In this document: positions 47,766 through 60,183 of the stretch, piece by piece | How the letters are laid out: every line of letters starts with the position of its first letter | How positions within the stretch are numbered: position 1 is the first letter of the stretch | From: Lepas anatifera | Taxonomy: Eukaryota > Arthropoda > Thecostraca > Lepadidae | NCBI GenBank assembly: GCA_034440635.1 | Contig: JAOTON010002097.1 | Span: forward strand, 124,001-188,000 | Length of the DNA: 64,000 nucleotides | Direction: 5' to 3' | Program-made: the position numbers and the translations under genes | Notes under the pieces: model-generated | Seen by the model: the letters and a program-made list of their open reading frames with translations, nothing else | What the model was told of the DNA's origin: nothing | Database searches by the model: none

Positions 47766-48593
47766 TTAGCACGCGCCCCGCAGGGGGGGCGAAATTTGCC
47801 CTCCCCTCCTGGTTTTCCCCAGATAGCTCAAAAACGAAGACGAAGATCAACGAAACTTTCACTACCTTATCCCTAATCAATTTTACACATCTGACCAAGT
47901 TTTTGAGTTAAGGTCATGTCAGGTCAAGGAGCTATTTAAGGTCAAGTGACCCGACCTTAAAACCTAAAATCATAAGTTTGAAGCGGCGCCCAGGGAACAT
48001 CAGTGAACCGATCAGTTTGAAACTTCCACAATATGATAAAGTCATTAGGGTCTACATATCTGCTATCTCGGAATTTTGATATTGTTGACCTAATGTGGGG
48101 TCAATTTTTTTGGTCACCCCATTATAACCCTATGGGGAAAATAGATTGGGCTCGTTTTCAGTGAATAATAGATAGATAAAGCTGAAAATCCTCAAACCGT
48201 CTATTCTTACCACGATCTGGACCATAAAGTGTTTTTGAGCATCTTACCTCTCAAAGGTCATGTCAGGTCACGGAAGCATAGAGGGATCGTTTTGCCAATA
48301 ACTTCTCACTGAATTTAGATCTTAGAATTTAGCTCCCATTTTGCTTGCATTGTGCTTATATTGTCACGGGGAGTCGATTGATATGCAACATGACCATACC
48401 AGGTCACTCTGAGACCCTGACCTAGCTCGAGGTCAGGTCATTTTCACTATTTGACCTAGCAAGGTCATATTATACATCATTCTGTTCGCCGCTATGAGTG
48501 AAATCCAATGATGCATAAAGATTTGCTCTAGCTCCCCTGAGGGCAGATCTAGAGAGAGAAATGTACACTGCTCTGTTGTAAGCCTATGGAACC

Positions 48594-49436
48594 AAGGCCC
48601 TAGAATCCCAGGTTGGTTCAAGTTTTCTACTAGTAAAATTTTGGTTGTTTTCTTGGTATCCACTCGGTCATTCCACCATAAATCGACAAAGGCATAAAAC
48701 CCTACTATTTTTTATTTCCTCCAAAATTGGTATATGGGGACTCACAAGGGCGCAGAATCCACTCATGGCACCCAAAAATTATTTAAAAATTGGTTTGAGA
48801 GAAATGGCCTCCGGCAATTTCTGAAGGTTAAGGTACAGGCATTGATTAGAATGTCTATAACTCCAAAAGTTTTCAAGTGATTTCTGAAATTTTTACAGTT
48901 TAAGGATGTAAATTATACGGGCAACATTTTGGCTATCCCCAATTTTGAAAATTTAAACAAAAAATGTTTGGTGACCTCATGACATAGTTTTATAACGGTG
49001 ACCTTGACCCGTAGTACAGTGAAATTCAAAAATTATCTTGAAAGCGTTTTGGCATATGGTAGTAATCTTTCATATCAAATAAATAAAAAATGGCTTTCGA
49101 AATGCATATACTACTTTTAGCTTCATATATATAACACTAGGTGTCACTGTGGAGCAATGCTATCGTAACTCATGTTCTAATTAACTTGCAACTTTGAAAT
49201 AAAAACCTTTGAAGAATCAAAATCAAGCAGTCAACCTAGAGCCGAAGCATTTTAACACAAGCACAGGAATAGGGGTTACCCTCCCCTATTTTGAATTCAC
49301 ATTATTGTCCCTTTGGGAATGAACTTAACTGTTGTAAATGTCATGTATGGTTGTTTGGATCATTCTACATCTTTTGAAAATAAATGTGTTCCCATCACAT
49401 TGAAACACCGAACTATGATGTCATTTCCAGAAGCAT
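48594..49436. other. Unassigned part of the insertion
   Basis: AT-rich with no recognised frame. 'gcattttaacacaagcac' near 49247 faintly resembles a TTAA element tip. Confidence 0.3.
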
Positions 49437-50108
49437 TTAACCCGCGCCACACCGGGTCCGGCGCCACCTTCGCCACACTGGGGGCCATCAATGCCCCTAA
49501 CTCCAAAAATATAGAAGTTAGCGCAAAGCTGCAAAAAGCATTAGAAAGCTCATGTGAATTCAGGAAGATTTTACTGACACGTTTAAGCACTCAGGTCTGT
49601 GTTTTGACCTCCAGAGGTCAAGTTATGTCCCAGTAAAACATGCCATCATTAAGAAATCTTAGTATAGCTCTCACGCCATTAAAGCTATTGAGATCATATG
49701 ATAGGAAAATGCCAGAACTTTCTCCACTATGTGGAACATAATGGCCTCCCGCCAGTGGTTTGACCTCCAGAGGGCACCTTGTGACTTAATATGACCTGAG
49801 GTCTCGAAAGGTAATGAAGTGGTCGTGTTGTATATCAAATGAAAACTAGTGACGAGACATACACGATGACTTGATTCAGTGTTGTAGCTTAATTAGGTCA
49901 AAAGTTATCGTCAAAATGCTGTTTTTGACCTCTGGTGACATCTGCTGATCTCAGATAGGTCAAAGGACAATATCGCCCCTGGGATCCATGAAAGGGTGTC
50001 CAAGAACGCTTATCTGAGCAAATTGAGCATTTGCGATTATTTTGTGACTTCTAGCTCATAAGACAGCTTTTCTCATGCTTTTTCTATGGAATAGGTTACC
50101 TGGTGACC

Positions 50109-50121
50109 TGACCTCAGGTCA
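50109..50121. promoter_or_regulatory. Everted AGGTCA half-sites (TGACCTCAGGTCA)
   Basis: Same arrangement as the site at 1433-1445, in a different element. Function is inferred from the motif only. Confidence 0.25.
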
Positions 50122-50715
50122 ACAAATCGAAAAATCCCGAAGATAAATTTTGTAGACTCCAGAGGGGTCATGAAGTGTCGAAAGTTTTAAATCGATCGGC
50201 TTAGAAATGTAGCTATGTTAGAGCTCAAAAAGTTAAAGTGAGGTGACCTTGGTTGACATCGCCTGGTGACCTGACCTAGGGTGACCCGGGGTAATACATT
50301 TCTGGGATGATGGGGAAATAATGGGGTAAGAGGTAGAACCCTCAACCGCGGTGCTTCCCCTCGTTGCTTTTCTGTTGTTCTAAAAAACCCTAATGGGACC
50401 ATCGATATCATTATTCTAGGTGGGGCGAGGGTTTAGGAAGATTTTTGGATTTTGGGGCTTTGTGTCGGGTTTCCCCGGACGTAGCTTGAATTTAAAACAT
50501 GTTATGACCTCAGTTCGGCTTTTATAGCCTTTGGTAATCTCTTGTGGCATTTTCAAACGTGTTTAAACTTGACCTATGGTAATCTCGTAGTGAATTTTGC
50601 TCAGCATACTAATTATTTTAGCTCTTTTATAATGGAGAAGTTTTAGGCACTAAAAACAAATCATTGGTGGCTTTTAGTGGTGCATTGCATTCCATGGGAC
50701 TGGTTCAGAGCTCAA

Positions 50716-51250
50716 AAGTCCTCCGTAGAAGTGAAAGTAACTAGTTCAGAGTCCACATCATTTAAATGGACTATTCACAATCCATTCTGAATCATTTACG
50801 CCAATTTAGTGAGTTTCAAATCATCTGTCACTTCTTACACCCCCTTCAAGGTCAAATTAGTTCAAAGGTTGAAAAAGGTCAAGTCCGTTTTGGAAGAAAA
50901 ACGTCTTGTTCAGTGTAATTTTCATGCAAATTGACTATTCATAAGAAGTATTGCATCAGTTACGCCAAGCGCCTGCTTCATCATGTGTTATTGGTTACAC
51001 CTCCTTCAAGGTCAAATAAGGTCAAATTTCGAAAAAGGTCAAGTCCATGTAATATGCAAACCAACTAGTTTAGTGTCCATATCATTCAAATTGACTATTC
51101 ATAAACCATTCTGCATCATTTACTCCAAGTAAGTTTGCTTCTTCAATTGTTATTGCTTACCCCCTTTCAAGGTAAAAAAGGTCACAGGTCGAAAAAGGTT
51201 AAGCCCGTATCGGACGCAAGTCAAATAATTCGGTGTTCGTCTCATTTAGA
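50716..51250. repeat. 160-bp tandem repeat, three copies and a part
   Basis: 'aaaaaggtcaagtcc' recurs at exact 160-bp steps (50881, 51041, 51201). Each unit holds 'aaattgactattcataa', 'gcatcattta.gcc' and 'ccttcaaggtcaaa'. Units are diverged. Confidence 0.7.
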
Positions 51251-51607
51251 AATACCAAATTGAAACACGCATCTGCAGTCGTTATTCGACACAGAGTTAT
51301 CACTGAGGTCACGCCAGGTCAAATAAAGGTCATTAAATGTCAAAAAAGGTCATAGAAGGTCTAACCTGATAACACTTAACCTCTAAGGCTGGAAGAAAAT
51401 ATTCTGGGACAGTTCATGGGCAAATGATGCAAAAGAACGATAAGATTCTGGAGCATTCACGTGAAAACGGGTACAGGCGCCCAAATGACCCCAACATGCC
51501 TCCACTCTCGAGGTCATAACTCCGTTACCTTGAAGGGTAGGAACAATGTTTTGCAAGATGTTCGCAATGAATGCGTCAGAGGCTATACAACATTTCAAGA
51601 CTCGTTT

Positions 51608-53942
51608 CGTATTCTCAAGGATCGGTCCCAGTTAAGAGTAAAGAAAAGGTGAACAGGCCGTTGGTTTGGATGAGGATGGTGGGACAGGGCTGAAAATTGA
51701 GAAAACTAGTTCTTCATTTACATTAATTAGTAGAAATCTTGGTTTAGGGGACTGTGCTCTGAGCTCAGGGGCACATGCCTTTATACCATTCCTTCCCAGA
51801 ATCCACCAGTATGATACGCAATTTATATAACCAGGGGTGCCTAGGCATCACAAGCCGTTTTAGAGATTCCTCATTCCTCGTTAGCTCAGTTTTACAAGGG
51901 GAGTTCCCATCGTGTACTTATTCCCCATCTATTCAAGACCAGCTCTGGGGCCCCCAAGTGTGGATCAGAGGCCTTCAGAGCAGCTTCCCCCATCCCCCCA
52001 GTTATGCCTCCAGGGACTAGACTAGCTCAGTGACCCCGCCCCGAGATTAAGGGATTTAACCTTGTGTTCTTATTATTTGATTATCTGTCTATTCAAGACC
52101 ACCTCAGGGACTAGACTAGCTCTTTGGCCCCAAAGATGAGGTAATCAGACTAGCTCAGTGGGCCACAGATAGGCTCATAGGGCCTTAAACCAGTTCAAGA
52201 AGCCCCAGAACAGTTTAAGGCGCCAGATCACCTCAGGGGGCCTCAAGCCAACATTAGGGGCTCTCACAAGCTCAGCGCCCGGACCAGCTCAGGGTACCCT
52301 CAGAACCCAGATCCGCTCTTTGGCCCCAGATCAGCTCTTGGGGCCCCAGATCAGTTCAGGGGCCTCAAGTCAGGTCAGGGAGCAAGATCAAGTCAGGGCC
52401 ACTAAATCAGCTCAGTGATCCCTAACCAGCTTGGGGCCCAATCAGTTCAGGAGCCCCAGAGCTGCTCAGGGGACACCAGATCGGCCCATAGGGCACCAGA
52501 TCAGCTTCGGGGACAAACAATCAGATCAGGGGTCCCCGACCAGCTCGGGGCCCAGATCCGCTCGGGAATACCAGATCAAGTCAGGAGGCACTTAATTAGC
52601 TTAAGAGCCCCATGCCATCTCAGGGGCCCTCACCAACTCCTGTGGGCCCAGCTCAGGGCCTGGGAGCTGTTCAGGAAATCACGTAATCAACCCAGGAGGC
52701 CCGGGTCAGCTTAAAGGGCACTGTATTAACCATGGAGCACCAGATTAGCTCAGAGGGAATCAGATGGGCTCAGGAGACAAAATGATGACTCAGGAAGCAC
52801 CAGATCGACTCTGGACGCATTAGTTAAATTCAAGGGGCAGTATATCTGCTCAGGGTGCACCAGATCGATCAGCTCGGGGGCCCAGATTAGCTCCCAGTCC
52901 CCCAGGCTATGGCAGGGGCCTAAATCAGCTCAGGGAGCAACATAACAGCTCAGGGGACACAATATGGGCTCAGGGTCCACTAAACCAGCTCAGAAGGCAC
53001 CAGACCATCTAATGAGAATAATCATCTGAGGGGGCACCTAATCAGCTGAAGGGGCACCATACTGACTTAGGAGACAGTTGATCAACTTGGGGAGGCATGA
53101 GAACAGCTCGGGGCCCGAATCAACTCCAGGGGCACTAAATTACCTATTAGGGCACCAAGCAAGCTCGGAGGCATTAGACTAACTCAGAGGGCATTATATA
53201 GGTTCGGGAGGCACGATTATTTGCTCAGTGGGGCACTCGATTGACTCAGGGGCACCAGATCAGTTTAGAGGGAAAGTAATCAGCTCAAGGGGCCAAGACC
53301 AGCTGAGAGACCACGAGATGAGCTCAAGGGGCACCAGATTAGCTTCACCCGTACGATTATTGGCGACGATGAGGCATTAGGTAGGCACCTACTAGGTGCC
53401 CATAATCTTCCCGGGTGTTTGGAAAGGCGACAGAATGCCCTAGCTGGCCGAAAAAGGTATTAAGTTGTCCAACAATAGTTTCACTCGCTACGTGCGGTCC
53501 AATACATCTAGGTTCAACGGCGTAGGGCACTAAATTTCGAGTGGCACGGCCCAAATTGGGTACACCACCTGGCAATCAAAAGGGTACGAGGGCACCAGAT
53601 CTGCTCAGAGGGCACATGATCAGCTCCAGTGGCACCAGATGAGCTCCGCCCGTACAATCATTGGCGACGATGAGGCATTATCTGGAAACGGATTACGTGT
53701 CTATACTCTCTCCGGGTGCTTGGAAAGGCGACAGAACGCCCTAACTGACCAAAAAAGGCACTTAATTTTCAAACAATAGTTTAAATCGCTAAATGCAGTC
53801 TAGTTCCATCTAGGCTCAACGGCGTAGGGCACTAAATTTCAAGCGGCACTGCCCAAATAGGTTACACCACCTGGCAATCAAAAGGGCACCCCGGCACCGA
53901 TGGGGGGGCAAGTGCCCCCTGTGCCCCCTGGCTGCGCCCCTG
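51608..53942 (-). mobile_element. hAT-3 element, truncated copy
   Basis: Its end at 53942 is 'ctggctgcgcccctg', the hAT-3 terminus. The body from about 51608 ('gtattctcaaggatcggtcc') is the inverse of 59650 back to 56120. Most of it is a degenerate run of 'gggcaccagatcagctcagg' motifs. The other terminus is missing. The end domain ('cgtacgattattggcgacga' to 'gcaccgatggggg') is present twice (about 53345-53590 and 53645-53940). Confidence 0.7.
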
Positions 53943-54290
53943 AGTACACTTTATACTTTAATGTTTGTGAAGTAAAATATGTTCACAAATCTAGTATCTT
54001 TGGTATGTTATACTAAAAAGTATACTAGTCTAGCAATCCTACTACCATGGAATAAAGATACCTGGAACGGAAGCCTGGTTGATTTCTGGGATACTTTTGT
54101 GGGGCTCATTAAAAAGAATTGGGTAAATAGCCAAGAATATTAAAATATAGACGGCAGTAAAATATTCAACAAAAAACAGGTCTTTGCGCGTGCCTTACTT
54201 CAACCGAGAGGAAACAGCTACTACTGAGGTATTATTTATCCAATATAAACCTAGATAATGGCATAATAGCCATAAAATATGAATGCAAAA
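53943..54290. other. Unassigned AT-rich stretch
   Basis: No frame or repeat recognised. Confidence 0.35.
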
Positions 54291-54296
54291 TCAGCG

Positions 54297-54368
54297 CCAG
54301 CCGGGATTCGAACCTGGAACACTAGGATTGCTAGACAAGCATGCTGCCAACTGCGCTATTGAGCGAGA
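54297..54368 (-). repeat. tRNA-derived SINE head, diverged
   Basis: On the minus strand, TAGCGCAGTTGGCAGCATGC (A-box region), loop GTCTAGC with CTA at the anticodon position, and B box GGTTCGAATCC. The anticodon stem is poorly paired. Confidence 0.55.
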
Positions 54369-54394
54369 AAACTACCCTCATGAAGATGAAAAGT

Positions 54395-54468
54395 TCCACG
54401 CGCGGGATTCGAACCTCGGACTTTACGCTTACTAGACGAGTACATAACACACTGCGCTATTACGGCGG
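54395..54468 (-). repeat. tRNA-derived SINE head
   Basis: A near match to 21541-21615, including 'ccacgcgcgggattcgaacc' and 'cgcttactagac'. The anticodon position is again CTA; the anticodon stem is broken. It lies next to the previous entry in the same orientation. Confidence 0.58.
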
Positions 54469-54469
54469 T

Positions 54470-55266
54470 GAGCCACGCGTGCTTAAAACATCTAATGATA
54501 CAAGTTGAGCTACAGTATCTGATTCTGATTTCTTCTGCGCTTTGCTCTGATATTTTAGGTATTTCATGCCTAAAATGTATTTTAGCGGACGCAGCACAGA
54601 TTGGGCTTTCCGAAATGCATGGTCGTTTTCCTGTGCAAGCCACGGTTATGACGCATCAAAGTCATCGGCCACCACATCTCCCATAGACTTAACGTTGGTC
54701 CTTACCGAGCTTTACTTACCGAAGGATTTTTTCATGTCCTAGATTGGCACCCAAAAGCGGGGCGGGTTTGCATTGAGGTCTCCATTCCAGGTATCTATTC
54801 CATGCTACTACGGTTTTTACTGAGCAGCCGCAACCCTAAGAGTAAAAGAAAAACATGACGGGACCGAGCGAGAAAAAAATCAATGAAACCACATACGGGG
54901 TGAAGGGAGTGGGTTTCGGTAAATACGAAAACAGTAACGATAGTAGGAAAGGTCGCACCTCAGAGCCGGATTATAGCCGCTGCTCAAAGCCTAAATGCCA
55001 CACGTGCCGATCGCTCTAACAGTTACAGTCATGGGCGTCGAAAGCAGCATGGACGTGGGATGCGGCTATTGGAGTGGAGGACCAAGTGCCCCCTTGTCTC
55101 CTGCATCCGCCAAGTGCCAACTCTTCCCCCTCCATTGTCATCATCGCCGCACCACTCCTGTCCCCCGTAAAAAATTCCGTGGCTACGCCTCTGACCCACC
55201 CCATTGAAACCCGTGTGATGAAATGTTAACCAAAGTTATTGTAATTGGGCTGTTTACATATACAGG
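54470..55266. other. Unassigned sequence
   Basis: Short frames only, not recognised. Confidence 0.35.
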
Positions 55267-55274
55267 GCACTAGT

Positions 55275-55586
55275 CATAGGCGGATCCACGATTGCCAATC
55301 GGGAGGGGGGCGGGGGCATTCTTCCTGGTAGAGGGTGTCATCCAGACCAGGGGGCTTCATTCGGACCAGGGGGTGCAATTTTTGGCTGGCAAAACTCATC
55401 AGGTGGGCGCCAAATCCTATCGGCGGGCGCTGCTTTCCGCATCATGCGGAGGGGGAGGGGTGCATGGGAAGCGACATTTCAGGTCGCGCAATCGACCTTT
55501 CAGGAGGCGCTGTGACCATTTCAGAGGACACCTCAAGGGCCATCAGGGGACACCCGCCCGGGCTTTGTTCCCTGGATCCGCCTACG
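55275..55586. mobile_element. hAT-2 MITE, copy 2
   Basis: The ends are CATAGGCGGATCC and 'ctggatccgcctacg'. The flanks GCACTAGT and GTACCAGT agree at 6 of 8 positions. The interior shares 'aggtgggcgccaaatcctat' with copy 1. Confidence 0.7.
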
Positions 55587-55590
55587 GTAC

Positions 55591-55901
55591 CAGTGGCGGA
55601 TATAGGGAGGTTATGGGGCTCACGAGCCTCCTAAATTTTGAGGGCCCTCCAAGATGTCTACTAATATCTGTATAAGTAAAGGCTGTTCGGAGGCTATGGT
55701 GGGGGACAGTGGCGGGTACAGGAATTTTTGGTTGGGCAAGGGGGTTCGAGCCTCCCCGCCATTGCCTCACATCAGCATCGGCCATGCATTTACTAGACAC
55801 TAACATTGGGGGGCTCGAGCCCTAGTCCCCTTGTATCCGCCACTGGCAGTGGGGAGGTGAGTCTTCTAGTCCCCCCAAAATAAGGCCTGGATCCGCGACT
55901 G
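55591..55901. mobile_element. Nested hAT MITEs with CAGTGGCGG ends
   Basis: The outer pair is CAGTGGCGGATATAG at 55591 and GGATCCGCGACTG ending 55901, with flanks TACGGTAC and CGCGGTAC (6/8). The inner pair is CAGTGGCGGGTACAGG at 55707 and, inverted, CAGTGGCGGATACAAGG ending 55845. The inner target duplication is not clear. Directly adjacent to the hAT-2 copy. Confidence 0.55.
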
Positions 55902-56119
55902 CGCGGTACCTCAAACAATTTGTGCGTCTCGCTAAGAAACCTCCGTTGGAAAGACCCGTACTTCGTATTTTCATCTAAGCAACGATGACGTGAAGGATGA
56001 AATTACGAAGCTATTACACTGATAATGACTTAAGAGCAACGGAACACCACTGCGAGAAAAGCCCCTGAAGTCCCTGCGGGCCGGTCTTAGGGCTGCAGAA
56101 ACTCTGTACTGGCTAGAAA

Positions 56120-59100
56120 CAGGGGCGCAGCCAGGGGGGGCACAGGGGGCACGTGCCCCCATCGGTGCCGGGGTACCCTTTTGATTGCCAGGTGGTGTAC
56201 CCTCTTTGGGCCGTGCCGTTCGAAATTTAGTGCCCTACGCCGTAGAACCTAGATAGAACTAGACTGCATTTAGCGATTTAAGCTATTGTTTGACAATTAA
56301 GTGCCTTTTTGATCAGCTAGGGCATTCTGTCGCCTTTCCAAGCACCCGGGAAGAGTATAGGCACGTAATCCGTTTCCAGATAATGCCTCATCATCGCCAA
56401 TAATCGTACGGGCGGAGCTAATCTGGTGCCCCCTGAGCGCTGGTCTTGGCCCCTTGAGCTGATCATGTGCCCTCTGAGCTGATCTGATGCCCTCGTAGTC
56501 AATCTGGTGCCCCCCTGAGAAAATAATTGTGCCTTCTGAACCTATATAATGCTCTCTGAGTTAGTTTGATGCCCCTGAGCTTGCCTGGTGCCCTATTAGC
56601 TGTTTTAGTGCCCCTTGAGCTGATCCGGGCCCCTGAACTTATTTAATGCCTCCCGGAGTTTATCTACTGTCCAGGGGGGCACAGGGGGCACGTGCCCCCA
56701 TCGGTGCCGGGTGCCCTTTTGATTGCCAGGTAGTGTACCCCCTTTGGGCCGTGCCGCTCGAAATTTAGTGCCCTACGTCGTTGAACCTAGATGGAACTAG
56801 ACTGCATTTAGCGGTTTCAACTGCTGTTTGACAATTAAGTGCCTGTTTGGTCAGCTAGGGCATTCTGTCGCCTTTCCAAGCATCCGGGAAGAGTATAGGC
56901 ACATAATCCGTTTCCAGATAATGCCTCATCATCGCCAATAATCGTACGGGCGGAGCTCATCTGGTGCCTCCTGAAGCTGATCATGTGCCCTCTGAGCTGA
57001 TCTGGTGCCCTCGTAGTCAATCTGGTGCCCCCCTGAGAAAATAAGTGTGCCTTCTGAACCTATATAATACTCTCTGAGTTAGTTTGATGCCTCTGAGCTT
57101 GCCTGGTGTCCTTTTAGCTGTTTTAGTGCCCCTTGAGCTGATCCGGGCCCCTGGGCTTATTTAATGCCTCCCGGAGTTGATCTACTGTCCAGGGGGGGCA
57201 CATGGGGACGTGCCTCCCATCACTGCTGGGTTGATAGCCAGGTGGAGTACCCAATTGGTTGGGCCGTGCCGCTCGAAATTTAGTGCCCTACGCCGTTGAA
57301 CCTAGATGTAACTGGACCGTATGTACCGATTGAAACTATTGTTGGACAACTTAATACCTTTTTCGGTCAGTTAGGGCATTCTGTCGCCTTTCCAAGCACC
57401 CGGGAAGAGTATGGGCACCTAGTATGTGTCCACCTAATGCCTCATCGTCGCCAATAATCGTACGGGTGAAGCTAATCTGGTGCTCCTTGAGCTCATCTCG
57501 TGGTCTCTCAGCTGGTCTTGGCCCCTTGAGATGATTACTTGCCCTCTAAGCTGATCTGGTGCCCCTGAGTCAATCGAGTGCCCCACTGAGCAAATAATTG
57601 TGCCTCCTGAACCTATATAATGCCCTCTCAGTTAGTCTAATGCCTTTGAACTCTTGGTGACCTGATAGCCGATTTAGTGCCCCTTGAGCTGATTCGGGTC
57701 CTCGATCTGATCTCATGCCTCCCCAAGTTGATTATTTCTCCTCTTCAGCTGATTAGGTGCCCCCTCAGCTGATTATTGATGTCTCCTTAGATGGCCTGGT
57801 GCCCCCTGAGCTGGTTTGGTGGGCCCTGAGCCCACCATGTGTCCTTGAGCTGTTATGTTGCTCCCTGAGCTGATTTAGGCTCCTGCCATAGTCTGGGGGG
57901 CTGGGAGCTGACCTGGCCCCCGAGCGGATCGATCTGGTGCCACCTGAGCTGCACTAATGCCCCTGAGTCGATCTGGTGCCTCCTGAGCTCATCTGATGCC
58001 CTCTGAGCTAGTCTGGTGCCCCTGAGCTAATCTGGTGCCCTTTAAGCTGAACTGGGCCTCCTTACGTGTTTTCATGAGCAGCTCTAAAGCCCTGAGCTGA
58101 GCTGGGCCCACAGAGGCTGATGAGGGCCCCTGGGATGGTATGGGGCTCCTGAGCTGATTAAGTGCCTCCTGACTTGATCTGATATTCCCGAGCTGGTCGG
58201 GGACCACTGATCTGATTGTTTGCCCCCGAAGCTGATCTGGTGCCCTATGGACATCTGGTGTCCCCTGAGCAGCTCTGGGGCTTTTGAACTGATTGGGTCC
58301 CGAGCTGGTGAGGGATCCCTGAGCTGATTTAGTGCCCCTGACTTGAACTTGCCCCCTGCGGTGATCGATCTGGTGCACCCTGAGCAGATATACTGCTTCC
58401 TGAACTTAACTAATGCCCAATGTGTCGATCTGGTGCCTGCTGAGTCATCAGTGTGTCTCCTGAGCCCATCTTATTCCCTCTGAGCTAGTCTGGTGCCCCA
58501 TGGCTAATATGGTGCCCTTTAAGCTGACTCGGGCCTCCTGGGTTGATTACGTGATTTCCTGAGCAGCTCACAGGCCCTGAGCTGAGCTGGGCCCACATGG
58601 GCTGGTGAGGGCCCCTGAGATGGTATGGGGCTCCTGAGCTGATTAAGTGCCTCCTGACTTGATCTGGTATTCCCGAGCTGATCTGGACCCCGAGCTGGTC
58701 GGGGACCACTGATCTGATTGTTTGTCCCCGAGGCTGATCTGGTGCCCTATGGGCCGATCTGGTGTCCCCTGAGCAGCTCTGGGACTTTTGAACTGATTGG
58801 GCCCCGAGCTGGTGAGGGATTCCTGAGCTGATTTAGTGGCCCTGACTTGATCTTGCCCCTGACCTGACTTGAGGCCCCTGAACTGATCTGGGGCCCAAGA
58901 GTGGATCTAGGTTCTGAGGGTACCCTGAGCTGGTCTGGGCGCTGAGCTTGTGAGAGCCCCTTAAGTTGGCTTGAGGCCCCTTGAGGTGATCTGGCGCCTT
59001 AAACTGTTCTGGGGCTTCTTGAACTGGTTTAAGGCCCTATGAGCCCATCTGTGGCCCATTGAGCTAGTCTGATGACATCTCTGGGATCAATGAGCTAGTC

Positions 59101-60183
59101 TGGTCCCTGGGTGAAGCATGATCAGCTCTGTGGCCCTGATCTAAATCAGGGGCCCCTGAGGTGGTCTTGAATAGACAGATAATAAGAACACAAGGCCAAC
59201 TCCCGTCATCTCGGTGCGGGGTCACTGAGCTAGTCTAGTCCCTGGAGGCACAACTGGGGGGATGGGGGAAGCTGCTCTGGAGGCCTCTGATCCACACTTG
59301 GGGGCGCCAGAGCTGGTCTTGAATAGATGGGGAATAAGAATACAATGGAAATTCCCCTTGTAAAACGGAGCTAACCAGGAATGAGGAATCTCTAAAACGG
59401 CTTATGATACCTAGGCACCCCTGGTTATATAAATTGCTTATTATACTGGTGGATTCTGGGAAGAAATGATAAAAGGGCATGTGCCCCTGAGCTCAGAGCA
59501 CAGCCCCCTAAACCAGAATTCTAGTTATTAATTTAAATGAAGAACTAGTTTTCACAATTTTCAGTCCTGTCACACCTTCCCCATCCAAACCACCGGCCTG
59601 ATCACCTTTTATTTACTCTTAACTGGGACCGATCCTTGAGAATATGGAACTTAATAAACGCGTTCAAAAGGTATCTCCCAAATTTTTCCGGCAGTAAAAA
59701 TGTGTTCTTCCAAAGACACTATGCTACTCCTCGTCCCACGGCGATTGTGGGAGGCAAGTAACTTAATCCGCGTTCAGCCAGTGCTCACTCGTCACGACAA
59801 AACCAGTGGGCATAACAAAGGAATTTTCGACTCCAATATGCCTTAGCCTGCACATTGTAACATATATAACATGCTCCGCTGATTTCTCTGATGTTAGGTA
59901 CTTGCATGAGTTGGCTGATTTGTCCTTAAATCTATCCAAAACAGTCGTGTTTTGGCTACTTCCATGACATCTTGATGATATTTTTTTTTTTTTTTCGGTT
60001 TTCATGGCGTTTTCCTTCTCCGTCAATGATTTATTTGCATTTTCATTGAACCAAAGATGCCCAAAATAGGATATAAGCAAAGATATAGCAAGTTTTTAGG
60101 TTACGTTAAAAAGTGCCCTTTTTCCCCGGGGTGCCCCTCAAAGTTGGTGTGCCCCCCATACCAAAGCTCTGGCTGCGCCCCTG
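56120..60183. mobile_element. hAT-3 element, complete 4.06-kb copy
   Basis: Perfect 15-bp TIRs CAGGGGCGCAGCCAG at both ends and an exact 8-bp duplication GCTAGAAA (56112-56119 and 60184-60191). The end domain ('caggggggcacagggggcac' to 'aatcgtacgggcggagct') is repeated about three times (56120, about 56670, about 57190). From there to about 59220 the body is degenerate 'cccctgagctgatctggtgc' repeats. The inner right part (59600-60100) is more normal in composition, with a 105-codon minus-strand frame of unknown nature. No transposase is recognised, so it is probably non-autonomous. Confidence 0.85.

Larger units (their letters stand above)
49437..51380. repeat. Possible partial TTAA element rich in AGGTCA
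   Basis: Starts TTAACCCGCGCCACACCGGG at 49437, similar in style to TTAA-1 and TTAA-2 tips, and is followed by nearly 2 kb dense in AGGTCA/TGACCT. No matching right end was found, so the limits are uncertain. Confidence 0.4.
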
